NCBI GenBank assembly: GCA_910579085.1
Contig: CAJTRU010000083.1
Location: forward strand, 5,852 to 13,804
Length of the DNA stretch: 7,953 nt
Reading direction: 5' to 3'
Source of the DNA: an uncultured Lachnospiraceae bacterium
GTDB taxonomy: Bacteria; Bacillota; Clostridia; Lachnospirales; Lachnospiraceae
The stretch's first letter is position 1; each line of letters starts with the position of its first letter. Made by a program: the position numbers and the translations under genes. This document shows positions 1 to 5,453 of the stretch, in pieces. Under the pieces are notes generated by a model. The model saw only the letters and a list, made by a program, of their open reading frames with translations. It ran no database searches and was not told the origin of the DNA.

Positions 1-1773
1 GGAAATAATGTTGTAATATCACTGTATGTAGAAAATACAGAAGAAACCCCAGGTGGTGACACTGATAAGCCAGGTGGTGACACAGAAGAACCAGGAGATG
101 GTGATACAGAAGAACCAGACGGAGATGGCACTAATAAACCAGGGGACGGTGATACAAACCCAGGGAAAACAAAAGTAACATCCAGCAAACTTATATTTAC
201 ATATGAAAAAACAGGAGAAACAGAAGCAACATATTTAAAGGTATGTGATGCAAGTGTAAATGATTTTAAAGGTAATGGCACATATGAGGCAGATATCGCA
301 AAATCTTCATGGAATACATGGGATGAAACAGGGTATTATAATTTAGGATTTGTTGCAAGCGATACAGCATATACTTTAAAAAATATTACATTAATTGTAA
401 ATGGTAAATATGAATTTGTATTAAGTGAAACAATAAGTTCTGAAGAGAAGGATAATGTATACAAAGTTGACTTCCCAAATATATGGGGTGAATATAAAGA
501 AGGAGATATACTTTATACATCAAAAGATGGAAAGGCAACCCTTGTGTCTGGAGGAAATAACGTTGTAATATCTTTATATCTAGAAGATGATACACAAGAA
601 CCAGGCGGAAGCGATACAGATAAACCAGAAATGGCAAAAACAGAAGTAACATCTACTAAATTATTATTTTCATACGAAAAAACAGGAGAAACAGAAGCAA
701 CATATTTAAAAGTGTGTGAAACAGAAGTAAGTGGTTTTAAAGGCAATGGTACTTATGAAGTGGATATTGCAGAGTCAGCATGGACTACATGGGATAAGAC
801 AGGGTATTATAATTTAGGATTTGTTGAAAGTGATGCAGCATATACTTTGAAAAATATTGTATTGGTTGCAAATGGTAAATATGAGTTTATATTAAATGAA
901 GTAATGCTTTCTGAGGAAAAAGATGGAAAATATAAAGTTGACTTCCCAAATATGTGGAGCGGGCACAAAGAAGGGGATGTACTTTATACATCAAAGGATG
1001 GAAAAGCAGCACTTATATCAGGTGGTAATACAGCAGTAATATCTTTATGTGTAGATAAATCACTTTTACCATCACCAAAACCTATACTGCCTCCTTATGT
1101 GGTATATCCATCAGAACCAACAGCAGCGCCAACAACAGAGGCTACATCAAATCCAACTACTGTACCAACTACAGAGCCAGCAGTTCCAACAGTGAAACCA
1201 ACTACACTTCCAACAACAGAACCAGTGGCTGTACCAACTACTGTACCAACAGCAGCACCAGAAACAACTCCTCCAGATAACCAGGAAGAACCAGCATTAC
1301 CATCAAGTAAACCAGAAACAGGTAATGATGTACAGAAAGGTGATAAAGTTACTGTTTCTGGACAGAAATATGAAGTAACAAATACATCCAAAAATACAGT
1401 AGCATATGTTGCTCCAAAAAATAGCAAGAAAACAGCAATTTCAGTTCCAGCTACAGTTAAAGTTACAGTAAATGGGGAAAAAGTAACATATAAAGTTACA
1501 AGTATTAAGGATAAAGCCTTTAAAGGCAATAAGAAGATTAAAACGGTTACATTAAGTAAAAATATAACTTCTATTGGAAAAGATGCTTTTAAAAATTGTA
1601 GCAAATTAAAAACAATGGTAATTAAATCTACCAAAATTACCAAGGTTGGAAAAAATGCTTTAAAAGGTACAGCTAAGAATTTAGTTATTAAAGTTCCTGC
1701 TAAAAAAGTTTCTGCTTATAAGAAGCTTTTTAAGAACAAGGGTAATAAAACAGTAATTGTTAAGAAAGCATAA
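1..1773 (+). CDS. Secreted modular repeat protein with BspA-like LRR C-terminus (5' partial)
   Basis: The frame is open from base 1 to the TAA at 1771-1773, giving 590 visible residues; start codon and signal peptide lie upstream. Order (residue 1 = base 1): the last residues of an earlier module (1-11), an acidic Gly/Asp/Glu/Pro linker (12-56), module A (57-194), a short linker, module B (214-351), a Pro/Thr-rich stalk (about 361-440), and a Lys-rich end (441-590). From about residue 499 the end carries LRR_5/BspA-type motifs such as AFKGNKKIKTV and DAFKNCSKLKT. The modules are rich in aromatic residues and Gly (SWNTWDETGYYNLGF in A) and recall beta-sandwich modules of clostridial surface proteins and glycoside hydrolases, but I cannot name the family. 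No LPXTG motif or C-terminal membrane segment is seen, so attachment to the cell is unclear. A role in adhesion or polysaccharide binding is inference. Codons favour A-ending triplets (ACA, CCA, GAA). Coding status is sure; function is not. Confidence 0.9.
   Translation, partial: GNNVVISLYVENTEETPGGDTDKPGGDTEEPGDGDTEEPDGDGTNKPGDGDTNPGKTKVTSSKLIFTYEKTGETEATYLKVCDASVNDFKGNGTYEADIAKSSWNTWDETGYYNLGFVASDTAYTLKNITLIVNGKYEFVLSETISSEEKDNVYKVDFPNIWGEYKEGDILYTSKDGKATLVSGGNNVVISLYLEDDTQEPGGSDTDKPEMAKTEVTSTKLLFSYEKTGETEATYLKVCETEVSGFKGNGTYEVDIAESAWTTWDKTGYYNLGFVESDAAYTLKNIVLVANGKYEFILNEVMLSEEKDGKYKVDFPNMWSGHKEGDVLYTSKDGKAALISGGNTAVISLCVDKSLLPSPKPILPPYVVYPSEPTAAPTTEATSNPTTVPTTEPAVPTVKPTTLPTTEPVAVPTTVPTAAPETTPPDNQEEPALPSSKPETGNDVQKGDKVTVSGQKYEVTNTSKNTVAYVAPKNSKKTAISVPATVKVTVNGEKVTYKVTSIKDKAFKGNKKIKTVTLSKNITSIGKDAFKNCSKLKTMVIKSTKITKVGKNALKGTAKNLVIKVPAKKVSAYKKLFKNKGNKTVIVKKA
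49..162 (+). repeat. Degenerate 21-24 bp tandem repeat coding an acidic linker
   Basis: Five in-frame units each begin with a Pro codon, at 49, 70, 91, 115 and 139. They encode variants of PGGDTDK, PGGDTEE, PGDGDTEE, PDGDGTNK and PGDGDTN, and the next Pro codon at 160 closes the array. Unit lengths are 21, 21, 24, 24 and 21 bases, all multiples of three, so copy-number change would keep the frame. The matching linker between modules A and B (586-639) has only about one such unit. The Asp/Gly-rich pattern could bind calcium, but I see no complete EF-hand or dockerin loop. Confidence 0.75.
169..582 (+). repeat. Surface protein module A (138 aa repeat)
   Basis: This 414-base coding repeat (residues 57-194 of the partial protein) aligns without gaps to the module at 640-1053, with about 101 of 138 residues identical by eye. 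Conserved stretches include YEKTGETEATYLKVC, FKGNGTYE, GYYNLGFV, NGKYEF, YKVDFPN and LYTSKDGKA. Bases 1-33 encode GNNVVISLYVE, which matches the end of this module, so at least one more copy lies upstream of the window. Family not recognised; probably an all-beta extracellular module. Confidence 0.9.
640..1053 (+). repeat. Surface protein module B (138 aa repeat)
   Basis: Second full copy of the module, residues 214-351, the same length as module A and offset from it by 471 bases. Differences from A are spread along the whole length, and many are conservative. Near its end it has CVDK where A has YLED, and it runs straight into the Pro/Thr stalk, so it is the membrane-distal or C-terminal-most copy. 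The single Cys in LKVC is shared by both copies, which argues against an intramodule disulfide there. Confidence 0.9.
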
Positions 1774-1831
1774 AAATAGTAATTTTTTATGTAAGTTGTA
1801 AAATTTATAAAATTAAAATATGTAATAATTT

Positions 1832-1913
1832 AATAATCCATAAGCTTGTTCTCTTCTGGTTATATTTTATACTGCCAGTTAATTGCAAAATAGAACTATG
1901 CTTATGGATTATT
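1832..1913. repeat. Compound inverted repeat / long hairpin
   Basis: A perfect 14-bp inverted repeat has arms aataatccataagc (1832-1845) and gcttatggattatt (1900-1913) around a 54-base centre. The centre can extend the fold with gttct (1848-1852) against agaac (1892-1896) and ctgg (1856-1859) against ccag (1875-1878). It lies 58 bases after the surface gene stop. It could end that transcript, but no clean U-tract follows (TGCTGTTAATTT). A small non-coding element or MITE-like remnant is the alternative; I see no target-site duplication. Confidence 0.6.
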
Positions 1914-1932
1914 TGCTGTTAATTTAATTAAA

Positions 1933-1948
1933 TTTGTATATATACAAA
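1933..1948. promoter_or_regulatory. 16-bp perfect palindrome, candidate operator
   Basis: The sequence tttgtatatatacaaa is its own reverse complement. It sits about 62 bases upstream of the -35 box of the ffh promoter. Symmetry and position fit a binding site for a dimeric regulator, but in DNA this AT-rich a short palindrome could arise by chance. Confidence 0.3.
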
Positions 1949-1993
1949 GTAAAACCAAGTAAAGTATAATAGTTTTGTGAAATTTTTGAAATT

Positions 1994-2016
1994 TTGTCAA
2001 GAAAAATACTTGACAA
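1994..2016. promoter_or_regulatory. 8-bp dyad overlapping the ffh -35 box
   Basis: The arms ttgtcaag (1994-2001) and cttgacaa (2009-2016) are perfect inverted repeats separated by seven A/T bases. The right arm contains the TTGACA -35 hexamer, so a protein bound here would compete with RNA polymerase. The left arm supplies a minus-strand TTGACA as well, but no -10 box lies at a suitable distance on that strand. Confidence 0.4.
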
Positions 2017-2038
2017 CACTACGAAGGTATACTATAAT
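2010..2038 (+). promoter_or_regulatory. Consensus SigA promoter of the ffh operon
   Basis: TTGACA at 2010-2015 and TATAAT at 2033-2038 are both perfect consensus hexamers with the optimal 17-base spacer. AT-rich DNA upstream could serve as an UP element. Transcription should start near 2045 and leave a leader of about 30 bases with AAAGGAGG five bases before the ffh ATG. A promoter this strong fits genes for protein targeting and ribosome building. Confidence 0.85.
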
Positions 2039-2075
2039 GCTTTTTGTGCTTGGGCATGTTTGAAAGGAGGTTATT

Positions 2076-3428
2076 ATGGCATTCGACAGCCTTACTGAAA
2101 AATTACAAAATGTTTTTAAGAACCTTCGCAGCAAAGGGCGTCTTACAGAAGATGATGTAAAGACAGCTTTAAAAGAAGTTAAGATGGCATTGCTTGAGGC
2201 GGATGTAAACTTTAAAGTAGTTAAGAATTTTGTTAAAACCGTACAGGAAAGGGCAGTAGGCCAGGATGTACTGAACAGCCTTACTCCTGGGCAGATGGTA
2301 GTCAAGCTTGTTAATGAAGAGCTTGTAAACCTTATGGGCAGTGAAACAACAGAACTTAAACTTAAGTCTTCCAGTGAGATTTCAGTTATACTGATGTGCG
2401 GGCTGCAAGGTGCGGGAAAGACTACTACTACAGCAAAGATTGCAGGAAAGCTTAAATCAAAAGGGCGTAAGCCGCTGCTTGTGGCATGTGATATTTACCG
2501 CCCGGCAGCAATAGAGCAGTTACAGGTTAATGGAAACAAACAGGGTGTTGAAGTGTTTTCTATGGGAACAAGCCATAAACCAGCGGACATAGCCAGGGCA
2601 GCAATAGAACACGCATCAAAAAACAGCTACAATGTTGTAATCCTGGATACAGCAGGACGGCTTCATATTGATGAAGATATGATGGCAGAGCTTATGGAGA
2701 TAAAGGAGAAAGTTTCCATAGACCAGTCTGTACTTGTTGTAGATGCAATGACAGGACAGGATGCAGTTAATGTTGCAACAACATTTAATGATAAAATTGG
2801 GATTGATGGCGTTATACTTACAAAGCTTGATGGTGATACCAGAGGTGGTGCTGCTCTTTCAATAAAGGCAGTTACAGGCCGCCCTATATTATATGTGGGC
2901 ATGGGGGAGAAACTTTCAGACCTTGAACAGTTTTACCCAGACCGTATGGCGTCACGTATTCTTGGAATGGGGGATGTGCTTACTCTTATTGAGAAGGCAG
3001 AGGCAGAACTTGACCAGGAAAAGGCAAAAGAAATGGAACGCAAGTTCCGCAAAGCGGAATTTGATTTTAATGATTTCCTTGACCAGATGGGGCAGTTAAA
3101 GAAAATGGGAGGTATACAAAGTATTTTAAGTATGCTTCCAGGAATGGGCATTCCAGATGGTATTGAGATAGATGACAGCATGTTTAAAGGGATAGAAGCA
3201 ATAATATATTCCATGACATTAGAGGAAAGGGGCAACCCTGCAATAATAAACCCTTCAAGGAAGAGGCGTATTGCAAAAGGTGCAGGGGTAGATATATCTG
3301 AAGTAAATAAGCTTATGAAACAGTATGAGCAGTCTAAAAAAATGATGAAACAGATGTCTGGCATGATGTCAGGCAAAGGCAAGAAAAAGGGCAAGTTTGG
3401 ACTGCCAAAACTGCCATTTGGTTTTTAG
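2076..3428 (+). CDS. ffh: Signal recognition particle GTPase Ffh (SRP54)
   Basis: Protein component of the signal recognition particle. It binds SRP RNA and signal sequences on ribosomes and docks with FtsY to bring nascent membrane and secreted proteins to SecYEG. The 450-residue length is normal. Residues 1-90 form the helical N domain. The G domain has the P-loop GLQGAGKT (109-116), DIYRPAA (139-145), DTAGR (191-195) and TKLDG (249-253). The Met-rich M domain runs from about 300 and contains LPGMG and the RNA-binding segment NPSRKRRIAKGAG (392-404), where most relatives have GSG. The tail is Met/Lys-rich. The ATG at 2076 sits five bases after AAAGGAGG. It is the first gene after the consensus promoter; ylxM is not upstream. 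Confidence 0.98.
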   Translation: MAFDSLTEKLQNVFKNLRSKGRLTEDDVKTALKEVKMALLEADVNFKVVKNFVKTVQERAVGQDVLNSLTPGQMVVKLVNEELVNLMGSETTELKLKSSSEISVILMCGLQGAGKTTTTAKIAGKLKSKGRKPLLVACDIYRPAAIEQLQVNGNKQGVEVFSMGTSHKPADIARAAIEHASKNSYNVVILDTAGRLHIDEDMMAELMEIKEKVSIDQSVLVVDAMTGQDAVNVATTFNDKIGIDGVILTKLDGDTRGGAALSIKAVTGRPILYVGMGEKLSDLEQFYPDRMASRILGMGDVLTLIEKAEAELDQEKAKEMERKFRKAEFDFNDFLDQMGQLKKMGGIQSILSMLPGMGIPDGIEIDDSMFKGIEAIIYSMTLEERGNPAIINPSRKRRIAKGAGVDISEVNKLMKQYEQSKKMMKQMSGMMSGKGKKKGKFGLPKLPFGF

Positions 3429-3450
3429 TGCATATCATTATGTTGTAAGC

Positions 3451-3490
3451 CATGTAGCAGGAGGATACAAATGCATCCTGGCAGTACATG
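3451..3490 (+). promoter_or_regulatory. Imperfect hairpin in the ffh-rpsP spacer
   Basis: In the 115-base spacer, catgta (3451-3456) pairs with tacatg (3485-3490), and aggat (3462-3466) pairs with atcct (3475-3479). They are separated by a symmetric 5x5 internal loop and capped by an eight-base loop. No U-tract follows, so it is not an intrinsic terminator. It could be an RNA processing or stability element or a leader structure for rpsP. Confidence 0.35.
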
Positions 3491-3543
3491 TATAATAACA
3501 GCATTTAGATATATATAATATTTTTAAGGAGGTGAAAACAGAA

Positions 3544-3783
3544 ATGGTTAAAATCAGGTTAAGAAGAATGGGCAAGAAGAAATCGCCTTTTTATAGAATA
3601 ATAGTAGCTGATGCAAGGTCTCCAAGAGACGGAAGGTTTATTGAGGAAATCGGCACTTATGACCCAAACCAGAATCCAAGCGTATTTAAGTTTAATGAAG
3701 AAAGCGCAAAGAAATGGCTTGCTAATGGTGCAAAGCCAACTGAAACAGTAGGCAAGCTTTTAAAACAGGCTGGTATTATGTAA
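3544..3783 (+). CDS. rpsP: Small ribosomal subunit protein bS16
   Basis: S16 is a primary-binding 30S protein that stabilises the 5' and central domains of 16S rRNA during assembly. The 79-residue product begins MVKIRLRRMGKKKSPFYRI and contains VADARSPRDGRFIEEIG and YDPNQNP, a textbook S16 sequence of normal length. The reading frame extends upstream to a GTG at 3532, but that GTG overlaps the ribosome binding site AAGGAGG (3526-3532), so the ATG at 3544 is the real start. It follows ffh by 115 bases and precedes khpA by 67, the usual clostridial order. A small dyad, tcctg/cagga (3805-3819), lies in the downstream spacer. Confidence 0.97.
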   Translation: MVKIRLRRMGKKKSPFYRIIVADARSPRDGRFIEEIGTYDPNQNPSVFKFNEESAKKWLANGAKPTETVGKLLKQAGIM

Positions 3784-3850
3784 GCCGTCTGGCGCTGTTT
3801 ATTGTCCTGTAAGTCAGGATAAAGCAGGAAAAGGGGGAGGTTCCAGGTAA

Positions 3851-4081
3851 ATGAAAGAATTAATAGAAGTTCTTGCACAGTCACTTGTTGACCACCCTGA
3901 GGAGGTCACTGTAACGGAGACTGAGAAAGATAATGAAATTATTTTTGAACTTAAAGTAGCCCAGGATGATATGGGAAAAGTTATTGGAAAGCAGGGGCGC
4001 ATAGCTAAGGCAATACGTTCAGTAGTTAAGGCTGCTGCATCCAGGACTGATAAAAAAGTAACTGTTGAAATAGGACAGTAG
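3851..4081 (+). CDS. khpA: KH-domain RNA-binding protein KhpA
   Basis: A small single-KH-domain protein of 76 residues, the usual size for the YlqC/KhpA family. In other Firmicutes KhpA pairs with KhpB (EloR/Jag), binds many RNAs and affects cell elongation and division. The diagnostic GxxG loop is GKQG at residues 46-49 within MGKVIGKQGRIAKAIRSVV, followed by the family's VKAAASRTDKKVTVEI. The ATG at 3851 lies ten bases after AGGGGGAGG (3832-3840). The position between rpsP and rimM is characteristic. The stop at 4079-4081 is followed at once by a small hairpin (ccagg/cctgg, 4082-4097) and then an intrinsic terminator. Confidence 0.95.
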   Translation: MKELIEVLAQSLVDHPEEVTVTETEKDNEIIFELKVAQDDMGKVIGKQGRIAKAIRSVVKAAASRTDKKVTVEIGQ

Positions 4082-4102
4082 CCAGGGAGTGTCCTGGTAA
4101 AA

Positions 4103-4132
4103 CGCCTGTGCCATATGGTATAGGCGCTTTTT
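4103..4132 (+). terminator. Intrinsic terminator or attenuator inside the operon
   Basis: A ten-pair stem (cgcctgtgcc at 4103-4112 with ggtataggcg at 4117-4126, including two G-U pairs) has a four-base ATAT loop and is followed by CTTTTTGCTTTT. Four A residues precede the stem. It lies between khpA and rimM with no promoter visible after it, so some transcripts must read through to reach rimM and trmD. It should therefore act as a partial terminator. Confidence 0.75.
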
Positions 4133-4159
4133 GCTTTTGGAGAAAGGCGGTATAAAGAT

Positions 4160-4666
4160 ATGACAGATTTATTCAGGGTTGGCGTTATTGCGAATACGCA
4201 TGGAATACGTGGGGAGGTAAAGGTATTTCCAACAACAGGTGAGCCAGAGAGGTATAATTACCTGAAGGAAGTAATACTTGATACTGGAAAAGAAAAAAAG
4301 ACCTTGGAAGTAGCTTCTGCCAGGTTTTTTAAGAACCTTGTAATTGTTAAATTCAAAGGTATTGATAATATAAATGATGTGGAACAGTACAAAGGCTGTG
4401 AATTATTTGTAACAAGGGAAAATGCAATCCCGCTTGAAGAAGGTGAGTGTTATATTGCTGATATGTATGGGATGCAGGTTGTTACTGATGAAGGTGAGGA
4501 CTTTGGAATATTAAAGGATGTAATGGAAACAGGGGCAAACCTTGTATTTGTGGTAACACATAATGGCAAAGAAGTCCTTTTGCCAGATATTCCTGACTGT
4601 GTAAAAAAAGTTGATATTGAAAAGAAACTGGTTACAGTGCATATAATGAAAGGATTGTTAGATTAA
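4160..4666 (+). CDS. rimM: 16S rRNA processing factor RimM
   Basis: RimM helps mature the 3' domain (head) of the 30S subunit, in part through ribosomal protein S19. The 168-residue product has the N-terminal RimM domain with VGVIANTHGIRGEVKVFP (residues 7-24) and a C-terminal PRC-barrel domain from about residue 92 (ECYIADMYGMQVV, then KEVLLPDIPDCVKKVDI and a MKGLLD end). Length and domain order are typical. The ATG at 4160 is preceded by AAAGGCGG (4143-4150). The gene comes right after an internal terminator and one base before trmD, so RimM and TrmD are probably made together and at a lower level than S16. Confidence 0.97.
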   Translation: MTDLFRVGVIANTHGIRGEVKVFPTTGEPERYNYLKEVILDTGKEKKTLEVASARFFKNLVIVKFKGIDNINDVEQYKGCELFVTRENAIPLEEGECYIADMYGMQVVTDEGEDFGILKDVMETGANLVFVVTHNGKEVLLPDIPDCVKKVDIEKKLVTVHIMKGLLD

Positions 4667-4667
4667 A

Positions 4668-5453
4668 ATGAATTTCCATGTTATGACATTGTTTCCTGGA
4701 ATGATAGATAATGCAATGGGAGAGAGTATAACAGGCAGGGCAATAAAAGCGGGGCTTATAAGTGTCAATGCTGTAGATATAAGGGACTTTGCTATAAATA
4801 AACACAGCAGGGCAGATGATTACCCATATGGAGGCGGTGCAGGCATGGTTATGCAGGCAGAGCCTGTTTATTTATGTTACAGGCATATTTGCAGCCAGAT
4901 AACTAAAAAGCCGTATTTAGAGGATGAAGAAGGTATTATTAAGAAAGAGCCTGGAATACGTGTTATATATCTTACACCACAAGGGAAAGTTTTTAACCAG
5001 AAACTTGTAGAAGAATATGCGGAAGAAAATGATATAATATTTTTATGTGGCCATTATGAAGGAATAGATGAACGGGTAACTGAGGAGATAGTTACTGACT
5101 ATGTTTCAATTGGGGATTATGTACTTACAGGCGGTGAACTTCCTGCACTTGTAATGATGGATGCAATATCAAGGCTTGTGCCAGGTGTATTAAACAATTG
5201 TATTTCAGCCAGTACAGAGTCATTTTCAGATAACCTGCTGGAATACCCGCAGTATACAAGGCCTGCTGTATGGCGTGGCAAGGAAGTGCCGCCAGTCCTT
5301 TTGTCTGGCAACCATAAAAAACTTGCAGAATGGTACAGGGAACAGTCAGTAATAAGGACTGCACTGATGAGGCCTGATTTGCTGGAGGGTGCAGAACTTA
5401 CCCAGGCAGAAAGGGAGATTGCAGATGGGATTGCCAGGAAAAGTGAAATATAG
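4668..5453 (+). CDS. trmD: tRNA (guanine-N1-)-methyltransferase TrmD
   Basis: Methylates G37 of tRNAs that read codons beginning with C, using S-adenosylmethionine, and so prevents +1 frameshifting. It is a SPOUT-class homodimer with a trefoil knot in the cofactor site. The 261 residues begin MNFHVMTLFPGM. They carry YPYGGGAGMVMQ (53-64), the knot motifs LCGHYEGIDER (126-136) and SIGDYVLTGGE (147-157), and EYPQYTRP (192-199), all expected of TrmD. The ATG lies one base after the rimM stop with only a weak AAAGGA (4649-4654), so translational coupling to rimM is likely. Its 3' end overlaps the lipoprotein gene apbE by 29 bases. The usual next gene, rplS, is not there. Confidence 0.98.
   Translation: MNFHVMTLFPGMIDNAMGESITGRAIKAGLISVNAVDIRDFAINKHSRADDYPYGGGAGMVMQAEPVYLCYRHICSQITKKPYLEDEEGIIKKEPGIRVIYLTPQGKVFNQKLVEEYAEENDIIFLCGHYEGIDERVTEEIVTDYVSIGDYVLTGGELPALVMMDAISRLVPGVLNNCISASTESFSDNLLEYPQYTRPAVWRGKEVPPVLLSGNHKKLAEWYREQSVIRTALMRPDLLEGAELTQAEREIADGIARKSEI

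Larger units (their letters stand above)
1774..2075. other. 302-base AT-rich intergenic region between surface gene and ffh
   Basis: No convincing gene is seen here on either strand. In particular the ylxM homologue that often precedes ffh in Firmicutes is absent. From left to right it holds an AT-rich stretch without a clear terminator just after the surface gene (1774-1831), a compound inverted repeat (1832-1913), a 16-bp palindrome (1933-1948), an 8-bp dyad (1994-2016), and the ffh promoter and leader (2010-2075). A TATAAT at 1965-1970 has no matching -35 box. The ribosome binding site AAAGGAGG at 2063-2070 belongs to ffh. Confidence 0.7.

Noticed and set aside
49..162. A CRISPR-like short repeat array
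   Set aside because: Units are contiguous, 21-24 bases, degenerate and in frame with coding sequence; there are no unique spacers.
1095..1643. A 182-codon open frame on the minus strand inside the surface gene
   Set aside because: It is the antisense shadow of the Pro/Thr-rich stalk and LRR region: Val/Gly/Thr-rich repeats mirror the CCA/ACA codons, there is no ribosome binding site, and the plus-strand protein is clearly real.
1832..1913. SRP RNA gene (ffs) next to ffh
   Set aside because: The hairpin lacks the conserved SRP domain IV core with its GGAA-type tetraloop and flanking asymmetric loops.
1961..1980. TATAAT at 1965-1970 as a second ffh promoter
   Set aside because: No acceptable -35 box lies 16-18 bases upstream, and the promoter at 2010-2038 is a perfect match.
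2933..3394. A 153-codon open frame on the minus strand inside ffh
   Set aside because: It lies wholly within the conserved Ffh M-domain coding sequence, has low-complexity Ser/Ile/Pro composition, and resembles no protein I know.
3532..3543. GTG at 3532 as the start of rpsP
   Set aside because: It overlaps the AAGGAGG ribosome binding site and would add MKTE before the canonical MVKIRLRR start.
4128..4156. A promoter for rimM with TATAAA (4151-4156) as the -10 box
   Set aside because: The matching -35 position reads TTTTTG, part of the terminator U-tract, and transcription would start after the rimM ATG.
5389..5424. Upstream GTG start for apbE
   Set aside because: GGAGG directly abuts the GTG, leaving no spacing, and the extra residues would precede a lipoprotein signal that is well formed from ATG 5425.
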